Positions 11,721-18,829 of a DNA stretch of 20,597 bases are shown here, piece after piece. Origin of the DNA: Puniceicoccales bacterium (lineage in GTDB: Bacteria > Verrucomicrobiota > Verrucomicrobiia > Opitutales > UBA953). Under the pieces are notes generated by a model. That model saw only the letters and a list, made by a program, of their open reading frames with translations. It searched no databases and had not been told where the DNA came from. The position numbers and the translations under genes are program-made. Numbering within the stretch: position 1 is the stretch's first letter; every line of letters begins with the position of its first letter. Where the stretch lies: positions 1 to 20,597 of the forward strand of contig JAITPT010000159.1 of the NCBI GenBank assembly GCA_031289285.1, in the 5' to 3' direction.

Positions 11721-12764
11721 TCACGCTTCGGCGATTGTCAGCGAGGGCGCGAAAGACAATGCCCAGTTGCGCTCTGGCGGCGTCGGGAGGGCGGCGTCGG
11801 CAAAGGCGGCGAAGGCGATCATTGCGGCATTGTCGCCGCTGTGGCACGGCGCGGCGGCGAGAAACGGCAGGCCAGCGGTTTCCGCTAAACGCGCAAAAGC
11901 GGTGCGCAAAACGGTGTTGTTCGCCACGCCGCCCGAGAGGCCGAGACTCGCGAAACGGTGCCCCGCCAGCGCGGCGCGAGTCTTCGCCAGCAGTTGGCCG
12001 ACAATCGCGTCTTGGTAGCCAGCACAGATGTCGGGGAGCGCGGCGGCGAGGGCGGCGTCGCCGAGCGTTTCCAATTTGCGGCGGAGACTTGTTTTGAGGC
12101 CAGAGAAGGAGAAACGCGGGTCGGCCTTGTCCGCGACGCCGCGAGGGAAAACGTGTTTTGCAGGGTCGCCGTCGCGAGCAAGTTTTTCGATGAGTGCGCC
12201 GCCCGGATAAGGCAGGCCGAGGAGCTTCGCGCCTTTGTCAAAGGCTTCGCCTGCGGCGTCGTCAACCGTCTGCGCGAGGATTGAGACGCGCCCGCCAGCG
12301 GCGAGTTCGACGAGTAGGGTGTTGCCGCCGGAGACGACGAGGGCGAGGTGCGGCAGGAGCGCGGAAAAGTTTTGTGCGAACGCGGCGGGCGCGGCGGCGT
12401 GTGTGGCGATGAAGGGCGAGAAGAGGTGCCCGCGTAGGTGGTTGACGCCACCAAGCGGTTTGCCCCACGCGAGGGCAAGCGCTTTGGCGAGCGCGATGCC
12501 CAGCGCAAGGCAGCCCGCGAGACCCGGGCCGCGTGTGACGACGACGGCGGCGAGCGCGGCGGGGTCGAAGCCCGCTGGCAAAAGGCGCAGCAGGGCGGGA
12601 AAGTTGCGGAGGTGTTCGCGGCTGGCGAGGTCGGGGACGACGCCGCCGTATTCGCCGTGGAGGGCGGCTTGCGAATGCACCCAGTCGCCCGTCACGCCGA
12701 CGCCGGAGTCAAAAAGGGCGAGGGCGGACTCGTCGCACGAGCTTTCCACGGCGAGGAGGTTCAT
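11721..12764 (-). CDS. tsaD: tRNA N6-adenosine threonylcarbamoyltransferase TsaD
   Basis: 347 aa, the transferase that moves threonylcarbamoyl to A37 of ANN-decoding tRNAs, with TsaB and TsaE as partners. ASKHA-fold motifs: AVESSCDES at the N-terminus, VVTRGPGLAGCLALGI, the metal-binding histidines H109 and H113 in VNHLRGH, VSGGNTLL (145-150), FDKGAKLLGLPYPGG, FSFSGLKTS, LGLSGGVANN and the metal ligand D311 in HSGDNAAMIA. Two deviations: the common HLEGH is HLRGH and SGGHT is SGGNT. The ATG at 12762-12764 overlaps the ribE stop as ATGA, so it is translationally coupled. Last gene of the six-gene operon. Confidence 0.95.
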   Translation of the reverse strand: MNLLAVESSCDESALALFDSGVGVTGDWVHSQAALHGEYGGVVPDLASREHLRNFPALLRLLPAGFDPAALAAVVVTRGPGLAGCLALGIALAKALALAWGKPLGGVNHLRGHLFSPFIATHAAAPAAFAQNFSALLPHLALVVSGGNTLLVELAAGGRVSILAQTVDDAAGEAFDKGAKLLGLPYPGGALIEKLARDGDPAKHVFPRGVADKADPRFSFSGLKTSLRRKLETLGDAALAAALPDICAGYQDAIVGQLLAKTRAALAGHRFASLGLSGGVANNTVLRTAFARLAETAGLPFLAAAPCHSGDNAAMIAFAAFADAALPTPPERNWALSFAPSLTIAEA

Positions 12765-13363
12765 TTGGCAGCGGCGATTTTTTCCACGTATTTTGCGAGC
12801 AGGTCGAACTCGAGGTTCACGGCGTCGCCAGCGGTGCGCTCGGAGAGGTTGGTCTCCGTGAGGGTGTGCGGGATGAGCCAGATGTCGAAGACGCCGGCGG
12901 AGTCGTCAACGGCGGCGACGGTTAGCGAGATGCCGTCAACGGCGACGCTTCCTTTATAGACGAGATACTTTGAGAACTCCTGTGGCGGGCGGAGGCGGAG
13001 GCGGTGGTTGGCGCCCTCTTGTCCGAAAAAAACGACCTCGCCGGTGGCGTCCACGTGGCCGGAGACGAAGTGGCCGCCCATGCGCGAGGTAGGCGTGAGG
13101 GCGCGCTCAAGGTTGACGGCGGAACCGGCGCGAAGCTGGCGAAAAGAGGTTTTGCGCAGCGTCTCGTCGAGCACATCGAAGGCGAGGACGCCAGCGACGG
13201 CGGCGACGACGGTGAGGCAGCAGCCGTTGACGGCGACGCTGTCGCCGACGGCAATTCCGGCGGAAACTTTTTCTGCGCCGATGCGGAGCGTCCAGACTTC
13301 GGTGGCGGTGTTTTGGGCGAGCGATTCGACACGCCCTTTTTCTTCGATGATGCCTGTGAACAT
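12761..13363 (-). CDS. ribE: Riboflavin synthase, alpha chain
   Basis: 200 aa, normal length. It dismutates two 6,7-dimethyl-8-ribityllumazines to riboflavin in the cytoplasm. Two similar lumazine-binding barrels are visible: the first with MFTGIIEEKG, SVAVNGCCLTV and FDVLDETLRKTSF; the second with GGHFVSGHVDATGEV, SVAVDGISLTV and FDIWLIPHTLTETNL. The start MFTGII is invariant in the family. It follows the lipoprotein gene by 18 bp and overlaps tsaD by 4 bp (ATGA). No FMN riboswitch is seen in the short upstream gap, so expression follows the operon. Confidence 0.96.
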   Translation of the reverse strand: MFTGIIEEKGRVESLAQNTATEVWTLRIGAEKVSAGIAVGDSVAVNGCCLTVVAAVAGVLAFDVLDETLRKTSFRQLRAGSAVNLERALTPTSRMGGHFVSGHVDATGEVVFFGQEGANHRLRLRPPQEFSKYLVYKGSVAVDGISLTVAAVDDSAGVFDIWLIPHTLTETNLSERTAGDAVNLEFDLLAKYVEKIAAAK

Positions 13364-13381
13364 GGTGGTTTGCGGTAGCGG

Positions 13382-14092
13382 TTATTCTTTTGTGACGCGG
13401 CTCACTTCCTCCGCGACGATGTGCGAAAATTGGCCGAGCGCTTCGCTCATGGCGCGGACGTAGTTTGCGTGAACAGCGTTTTCGCCGGTGCCGGGAGAGT
13501 CGGGTTCGGCGGCGGAACCTGCGCTGGGCTTCTGGATGTTGGCGGCGGAAACTATCACTTCGCGCTCGCCAGTAGAAAGGGTCGTGCCGTTTTGCACGAG
13601 CGTCACACGCCAACGGGCGCGGAGGATGACACCGCGCCTCGGTGTGCCGTCGAAGCGCGACACATCGAGCGAGACCAGAAGCCCGTCGCGTGGCGGTGCG
13701 CCAGAGAGGCCGGTGGACGTTTGCTCGGTGCCGAGCCGTGCGGCGAGGTCGCGGGCGAAGACACGGGCGCAAGCCTTGGCGGGCGGTTCGAGCCAGAGTT
13801 CAGTTTCGCGCATGTCGAGGCGATTTTCGCTGGGGCGCAAAACAAGCTCGGTGCGGTCGAGATAGACGGGCAAGACGACGTTCACATGCAGGGGTGTCTT
13901 GGGGCGTTTCGGCGGGTCGGGGCGCGGTGTGCCATCGCTGTTCAAAACGGGAATATTCGAGACCTCGCTCAGCACGTAGTAGTGAGTCGGGTCGTGTTTG
14001 AGGGAGGAAAAACAACCGCCCAGCAGCAACGCGGCGGCAGCGCAAACGACGGCGGCGAAACAGCGAGCGAGGGCTGCGGGAAAATGACTCAT
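13382..14092 (-). CDS. PqiC-like (ABC transport auxiliary) outer-membrane lipoprotein
   Basis: 236 aa. The N-terminal signal ends in LLLGGC with C27 as the lipidated residue. The mature part begins near HYYVL and has VNVVLPVYLDRTELVLRPSENRLDMRETELWLEP, the pattern of the PqiC/YmbA and ABC-transporter auxiliary lipoprotein family. In that family such proteins pair with MCE or exporter systems that move lipids between membranes. Here it sits 9 bp behind the MMPL exporter gene instead of MlaD/PqiB genes. Family assignment rests on the pattern, not on an alignment; a DUF3261-type lipoprotein of aryl-polyene clusters is an alternative. Confidence 0.7.
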   Translation of the reverse strand: MSHFPAALARCFAAVVCAAAALLLGGCFSSLKHDPTHYYVLSEVSNIPVLNSDGTPRPDPPKRPKTPLHVNVVLPVYLDRTELVLRPSENRLDMRETELWLEPPAKACARVFARDLAARLGTEQTSTGLSGAPPRDGLLVSLDVSRFDGTPRRGVILRARWRVTLVQNGTTLSTGEREVIVSAANIQKPSAGSAAEPDSPGTGENAVHANYVRAMSEALGQFSHIVAEEVSRVTKE

Positions 14093-14101
14093 AGCGGCGC
14101 A

Positions 14102-16477
14102 TTATTGGCGTGCGCTTGTTCTTTGCGAGCGAAAGTTAAGCGGCGCGGCAAGCGGGGCGAGGACGAAGGCGACAAAGATGCCAGCGGCGAGGACGGCACC
14201 GAAGCCGCGTATCGCGGGCGTGCTGCTGAGCACGAGCATCCCGAACGCCAGCTGCGTGGTCGCAGCACAGACGCTCACCGAGAGCATGGCCGTCGTGGCA
14301 CCACCGCCGCTGTTGGCGAAAAACAGCGTGTAGTCTATGCCGATGCCGAGCACGAGCACCAGCGCGAGGATGGAAAACAAGTTCAGCGGCAAGCCCAGCA
14401 GCGCGGGTGCCGACAGCGCAACCGTCATGGCGATGATTATCGGCAGCGAGCAACGCACACCCGCCGCAACGCCGAAACGCACAACGAAAAACCCGCACAC
14501 CAGCAACACCGCCACGCCCAACAACAGGCACAGACTTTGGCGATAGACGGCGAGCACACCGCTTAACTCGGCGCGACGGTTGAGCCAGTGGACGCCGCCG
14601 CCAACGCCGCCGTCGCCAACGGCGCATTGCCCAACGCTCGCGCCAGTCACCGGCACAAAGGCGGCGACGACGCCGTTTTCCTCAAACCAAAAATGCCGCC
14701 AGCCCTCGCTCGCGAAACTGCCAAGCCAGAGCGTAGGCGTGAGCGGGGAAAAATCCGCGACCTTGGGTTGTTCAATTTCCACCTCCGCCTCGCGCAACTT
14801 CGCAAGCACCGCCGGTGCCGCCGCTACGACGAGCGCGTGGCTCTCGCGCTGCCGCGCCAGCGACGGAAGCTGGCGGCTCAGCAGTTGGAAAGACTTCAGC
14901 TGCCCCGACGCCAGCCCGCGCTCCAGCTCCGGCTCGACGGCTTCGAGGCGGCGCAACACCTCCTCGCCCGTCGCCCCGTGGACGACTAACCAGCTTTGCC
15001 CGCCGATGTCGCGCCCCATAATTCCGGCGACACGCCGCTCCTGCGCGAGCAACGTCTCGGGCATCCCTTGCAACAGCGCGACGTCGTCGTTCACCACAGT
15101 TTGCGCCAGCCCCGCCAGCCCGACGGCGGCGCAGACTGCGGGCAGGCCGAAGCGCAGGGCACGGTTTCGCCGCCACAAGCGCAGCCACAACATCGCGGCG
15201 ACGATGCCGGCAGGGCGGCGAGCGGGCATGTTTTTTGAGAGAAACGGAAACCAGCAAAACACCGTCGCGAATGCCGCGCCCAAGCCGAAGCCCGCGCAGA
15301 CAGCCAGTTGGCGCAGCCCGGGAAATGGCGTCACGACGAGCACCATGTAGGCGAGCGCACTTGTGAGCATCGCCATACCGAGCACCGGCAGCAGCTTGGC
15401 GAGCGTCTGCATCGGCGTCTCCTCCGCGCTGCGGAGCATCCGCGCCGTGAGAAAGTGCAGCGCGTAATCTACCGAGACGCCGACCACGCTCGTGCTCAGC
15501 ACAAGCGAGATGATGTGGACTTGACCGAACACGAGAAACATGCCGGCGACACCCGCGCCGACGCCGACGCCGGTGGAGAGCAACGCCAGCCAGAGCGGGC
15601 GCGGCGAACGGAAAAACAGCAGTATCACCAGCACGATGCCGAGCACCGACGCGAGGCCGACGGTGGACATATCGCGCCGCGCAAGAGCGGCGGCGTGGTC
15701 GCTGTAAAAAAGTGTGCCGCGCCGGAGGACTTCCACCTTGGGGAAACGTTTGGAGAAGTCGGTGCCGAGGGCATCGAGCTGCGCGACGAGGCGGCGCGAA
15801 CCCTCCGTGTCAAAGGCCGCGCCGCGCAATTCGGCGCGCACCATGCGCCACGTTTTTTCGGTGGGCGCACCGGCGTTTTCGCGCATCGCGAGCCAACCCT
15901 TGTCGAGGGTGATACCGGTGTCCGCCGTGCCGCCCGCCGCCGTCGCCTGAGAACGCAAAAGCAAGAGCGGGTCGTTGCGAAGCTCGTCTGCGCCGACGCC
16001 AGCGAAGGGCGAGTAAAGCTGAGCGAGCACCCATTGCGCCCATGCGTCGGGCGCGTCGCGCAGGCGTTGGCGGGCGGCGGTGCCGAGGCGTTGCGCACCG
16101 TGGCGGAGGTTGAAGCGCAGCCACTCCGCCTGCTGTTCCTCAGAGATGGCACCGGCGACGTTTTCCAAATCGGGAAGTGCCGCGAGTTGGTGTTGCCACC
16201 ACAACGCGGGCGCGGCGCGGTCGGCGGCGGCAGTGGTGGCGTCGTCCGCGACGAGCCAGATGAGTTGGCGGTCGAGACGCCTCATCGCGGCGTCAACGAC
16301 AGCAGGCGGCGGGCCGGCGGTGTCTGCTGCCGCTGGCAGCAACTTCATCACGTTGGTCTCGACGGGGAAGTTTGCTGCGCACCACGCGAGCGCGGCGAAG
16401 ATGCACGGCACGACGGCCAGCCAGACGCGGGCGAGTGCGGGGTGGACGCGCTCAAGAAGAGAACTTTTTCCGCTCAT
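14102..16477 (-). CDS. MMPL/RND-type lipid exporter
   Basis: 791 aa inner-membrane protein with two-fold internal repeat. A first helix at about residues 17-38 is followed by a large periplasmic domain (about 40-270), a helix cluster (about 275-410), a second start helix near 445-465, a second periplasmic domain, and a C-terminal cluster (about 655-780). Each cluster carries the RND/MMPL proton-relay-type motif: GVSVDYALHF with D337 and GIGIDYTLFF with D715. The order and size resemble the 'predicted exporter' (COG4258-type) of aryl-polyene and related lipid clusters. The start overlaps the LolA-like gene by 26 bp. The cargo is probably a lipid or polyketide-like acyl chain. Confidence 0.88.
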   Translation of the reverse strand: MSGKSSLLERVHPALARVWLAVVPCIFAALAWCAANFPVETNVMKLLPAAADTAGPPPAVVDAAMRRLDRQLIWLVADDATTAAADRAAPALWWQHQLAALPDLENVAGAISEEQQAEWLRFNLRHGAQRLGTAARQRLRDAPDAWAQWVLAQLYSPFAGVGADELRNDPLLLLRSQATAAGGTADTGITLDKGWLAMRENAGAPTEKTWRMVRAELRGAAFDTEGSRRLVAQLDALGTDFSKRFPKVEVLRRGTLFYSDHAAALARRDMSTVGLASVLGIVLVILLFFRSPRPLWLALLSTGVGVGAGVAGMFLVFGQVHIISLVLSTSVVGVSVDYALHFLTARMLRSAEETPMQTLAKLLPVLGMAMLTSALAYMVLVVTPFPGLRQLAVCAGFGLGAAFATVFCWFPFLSKNMPARRPAGIVAAMLWLRLWRRNRALRFGLPAVCAAVGLAGLAQTVVNDDVALLQGMPETLLAQERRVAGIMGRDIGGQSWLVVHGATGEEVLRRLEAVEPELERGLASGQLKSFQLLSRQLPSLARQRESHALVVAAAPAVLAKLREAEVEIEQPKVADFSPLTPTLWLGSFASEGWRHFWFEENGVVAAFVPVTGASVGQCAVGDGGVGGGVHWLNRRAELSGVLAVYRQSLCLLLGVAVLLVCGFFVVRFGVAAGVRCSLPIIIAMTVALSAPALLGLPLNLFSILALVLVLGIGIDYTLFFANSGGGATTAMLSVSVCAATTQLAFGMLVLSSTPAIRGFGAVLAAGIFVAFVLAPLAAPLNFRSQRTSARQ

Positions 16478-17330
16478 CGTCGCTCAACGCCTCCGGTGTC
16501 GTCTGGTGGTTAAAAAAACGCAGCCGCGTCTCGTCGCCCCGTTTGTCTTCGATGACGATGCTCTCGACATGCTGTCTCCCTCGAAGCGTGATTTTGCGAA
16601 ACATTTTGTCCAAGGGCGGCTGCGTCGGCGTGAGCACGAGTTGCCACTGGGCAGCGGGAGCGGCGGCGGGGGCAGGTGCGGGAGCGGCGACTGGGGCAGC
16701 AGCAACGGTCGCATCTCCTATAGGACTTATAGGACCTATAGGACCTATACGACCTATAAGACCTATAAGACCTATAGCCGCCCCTACCCTCGCAGCCGCC
16801 CTCGCAGCCGCCCCGGCCCGCGCCCCTACCGCCGCTGGTGCCCTCGCCGCTGGTGTAAATGTCGCCGAAAAACTCTTCTCGAGTGCGGTTCGGTCGGCCT
16901 TGAAAATCGCGATGAGGAGGTGGTTAAACTGAAACAGCTGCGGCTGTTTCTCGGCGGTAATGACTTCGGGCGGCTGGCCGTCGAGTGTCTGCGACATCCG
17001 TTTGGCGTCGAGAACGAGCGTGAGGCCAAACGGCTTTTCCTGTCGCCACCAAAGCCCGCGTTCACGCGAGACGATGAAGTGCCCGCTGGAGCGCAGAGGC
17101 CGCACCATCCCCTTGATTTGCCGAACTTGCGCAAACTGCGCCCGCGTAGTCGGGATGGCCGCCAACTGCCGCTCGAGCGCATCAAGCGTAGCAGGAGCAG
17201 CGGCAGGAGCAGCGACAGCAGCGGCACTGGGAGTGCTGGCGTCTCGCCGGCTCTGGCTCGGTGCGTCAGCACCGCCAGCACCAACGCCCGCGACGGCGGC
17301 AATTCCGAGAAAAAGCAAAAGGTGTCTCAT
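16452..17330 (-). CDS. LolA-like outer-membrane lipoprotein carrier/lipid chaperone with repeat insertion
   Basis: 292 aa. A signal peptide (MRHLLLFLGIAAVAGVGAGG) and an Ala/Pro linker precede a LolA-type fold: ALERQLAAIPTTRAQFAQVR, SSGHFIVSRERGLWWRQEKPFGL, VLDAKRM and, at the C-terminus, LVLTPTQPPLDKMFRKITL and DETRLRFFNH. The fold is split by an insertion of about 70 residues (160-228), Ala/Pro-rich and including IGLIGLIGRIGPIGPISPIG (186-205). Some LolA-like proteins of this kind act beside MMPL exporters in aryl-polyene-type clusters. The start ATGA overlaps the thioesterase stop. The upstream frame extension lies inside that gene and is not used. Confidence 0.82.
   Translation of the reverse strand: MRHLLLFLGIAAVAGVGAGGADAPSQSRRDASTPSAAAVAAPAAAPATLDALERQLAAIPTTRAQFAQVRQIKGMVRPLRSSGHFIVSRERGLWWRQEKPFGLTLVLDAKRMSQTLDGQPPEVITAEKQPQLFQFNHLLIAIFKADRTALEKSFSATFTPAARAPAAVGARAGAAARAAARVGAAIGLIGLIGRIGPIGPISPIGDATVAAAPVAAPAPAPAAAPAAQWQLVLTPTQPPLDKMFRKITLRGRQHVESIVIEDKRGDETRLRFFNHQTTPEALSDDERKKFSS
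16717..16777. repeat. 9-bp minisatellite inside the LolA-like gene
   Basis: Six full and one partial units of CCTATAGGA / CCTATAAGA (variants CTTATAGGA, CCTATACGA). The period is a multiple of three, so copy-number changes leave the frame intact and alter only the number of Ile-Gly-X triplets. The AT-rich units contrast with the GC-rich surroundings. Confidence 0.95.
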
Positions 17331-17758
17331 TGTTTTTCGGTTTCCTCGGAAAGTTTGCGGATTTTTTCCACGGCGTCGGGCGGGCTTGCGAAGCACATTT
17401 GGCGCGTCTGTTTGTTGATGGCGATTTGTTTGGTTTCTGCCTTGGTGGTGCGGTGCCCGTCGGCGTCGAAGATTTCGTAATCAATGATGAGACGATTCTC
17501 GTATTCGCGCAGCGTGGCGACGACGCGGATGGTCTGCCCAAACGTCACGGGCGCGATGTATTTCATGCGTGTCTCGACGATAGGCCAGACGTAGCCGGAA
17601 GCGTCCATCTCGCGGTAATCGTAGCCGAGTTTTTGGAGCAAAGCGGAGCGTGCGGCTTCGAGGTAGCGGAAGTAGTTGCCGTGCCAGACAACGCCCATCG
17701 GGTCGGCGTCGCCGAAGATGGGCGTGATTTCGACGGAGGCGGAAAGCGCGGTTTTCAT
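17327..17758 (-). CDS. Acyl-CoA thioesterase, YbgC/4HBT hotdog family
   Basis: 143 aa hotdog-fold hydrolase. The signature FGDADPMGVVWHGNYFRYLEAAR has the catalytic-type aspartate (D19) and the WHGNY motif; MKYIAPVTFGQTI and IDYEIFDADG follow as in the family. It would release acyl groups from CoA or ACP in the cytoplasm. The first Met giving the standard N-terminus is at 17756-17758; the open frame upstream reads through the 163-bp palindromic element. First gene of the operon, with ATGA overlap with the LolA-like gene, so it probably acts on the lipid handled by the exporter. Confidence 0.88.
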   Translation of the reverse strand: MKTALSASVEITPIFGDADPMGVVWHGNYFRYLEAARSALLQKLGYDYREMDASGYVWPIVETRMKYIAPVTFGQTIRVVATLREYENRLIIDYEIFDADGHRTTKAETKQIAINKQTRQMCFASPPDAVEKIRKLSEETEKQ

Positions 17759-17812
17759 TAGCAAAGGCGCGAAGTTAGTTTTCCCGCCTTGACGGGCAAT
17801 AGCGCAGATAAT

Positions 17813-17975
17813 CCTAAAAACGGCAGTTGAGTCGGGTCGTCTTGCGGAAGCTGTCATGACATCTGCACTTGTTGGCTTTGTTCGACGCACCAGCAGGTGC
17901 GCCTTCACAAATCCACCAAGCGCAGTTGCCACAACATCTTCCCGCAATACTTCCCCTCCAACTGCCGTTTTTAGG
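17813..17975 (-). mobile_element. 163-bp palindromic MITE-like element, copy 3 (complete, minus orientation)
   Basis: Same length as copy 1, with perfect 17-bp CCTAAAAACGGCAGTTG ends; by eye about seven substitutions from copy 1. The central stem CGCACC/GGTGCG is intact, with one loop base changed. Flanks are ATAAT (17808-17812) and ATAAC (17976-17980), a 4-of-5 match to a target duplication. It lies 10 bp beyond the stop of the membrane-anchored helical protein and 55 bp before the start of the six-gene operon, so its hairpin could end the first transcript or affect the operon promoter. Confidence 0.85.
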
Positions 17976-17985
17976 ATAACGGTTC

Positions 17986-18696
17986 TCAGAAGCCGAGCCA
18001 CTCCGGTTTGAGCGCGAGCACCGTCCAGAACGCTAAGCCGACCAACAGGCACAACAAGTGCAACAGCACCCCACGCGGGTTGAGGACACGGGCGTCGCCC
18101 ACAACGACACGCAGCAGGTCGCGCTCCGTTTTGCCCATGCGCAGGTAACGCGCCAAGACGCGATACACAAACGACACCGTGCCACCAGCAGCCAGCGCAC
18201 CGAAGATAATTCGGAAAACCGCAAGCGTGTCGAAGTCCGTGCCGGAAAGCCGCCGCGCCGCGACAGAGACAAGCCCCACGCCAACCGCGCCCGCAATGGC
18301 GACAAGCATGTTTCGCACAAAAACACGTTTCTGCTCCGCCGCCGCCGCCGACAAGCCCGTCCGCGCCGCCGTCACCTTCTCGTCCACCATGAGCGAGACT
18401 TGGGCGAGCACCTCTTTGATGCGCTTGTCCACCGTCGCGTCCAGCCTGTCGCAGGCGTAGTCAATGAGCACCGTGACGTCGTCCTTTGTGAGGTTGCGGT
18501 GCTTGTTCACCTCCTCGCTGAGGCGGTTGATGTTTTGCCCCAGTGCCTCGCTGGCGTCGTGAACGGCGGCACGTAGCCCCTCCTGCGCGGCTTGGACAGC
18601 ATGGTCGAGACCCTTCCGCATCTCGTCCGCACCTTTTTCAACGGTCTCGGTGAGCGTTTTGCCCAAGTGGTCAATGTCACCTTTCAGAAAATTCAT
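17986..18696 (-). CDS. Hypothetical membrane protein with helical N-terminal domain
   Basis: 236 aa, not recognised. Residues 1-120 are hydrophilic and almost certainly helical, with repeated heptad-like spacing (DIDHLGKTLTETVEKGADEM, then DHAVQAAQEGLRAAVHDASE), resembling the amphipathic helices of YtxH- or apolipoprotein-like proteins. Three hydrophobic segments follow: NMLVAIAGAVGVGLVSVA, FRIIFGALAAGGTVSFVY and LLHLLCLLVGLAFWTVLAL; the protein ends ALKPEWLGF. This suggests a cytoplasmic coiled coil anchored by three membrane helices. The ATG at 18694-18696 gives MNFLKGDIDHL; the frame is open upstream into the spacer. It is divergent from the tandem-DUF1080 gene. Confidence 0.7.
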   Translation of the reverse strand: MNFLKGDIDHLGKTLTETVEKGADEMRKGLDHAVQAAQEGLRAAVHDASEALGQNINRLSEEVNKHRNLTKDDVTVLIDYACDRLDATVDKRIKEVLAQVSLMVDEKVTAARTGLSAAAAEQKRVFVRNMLVAIAGAVGVGLVSVAARRLSGTDFDTLAVFRIIFGALAAGGTVSFVYRVLARYLRMGKTERDLLRVVVGDARVLNPRGVLLHLLCLLVGLAFWTVLALKPEWLGF

Positions 18697-18829
18697 TTTG
18701 GCGAAACAGCGCGGAAACGCGGCGGCAGCAAGGCGAAAAAACACGCGCCCAAATGCACGGAACCTCCCCCGTGTTTCCCATGTCTCCCTCAGTCTTTCAC
18801 ACAGTCTTCCACAAAACCAAACGAAAATT
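18697..18829. other. Divergent promoter region
   Basis: 133 bp between the two divergent starts, so both promoters should lie here. A C/A-rich leader (CACACAGTCTTCCACAAAAC) precedes the plus-strand gene, without a Shine-Dalgarno. No confident -10/-35 pair. Confidence 0.45.

Noticed and set aside
13421..14566. 381-aa plus-strand ORF antisense to the lipoprotein and exporter genes
   Set aside because: Composition typical of GC-rich antisense frames (Arg/His/Gly-rich), no domain; the minus-strand genes are clear.
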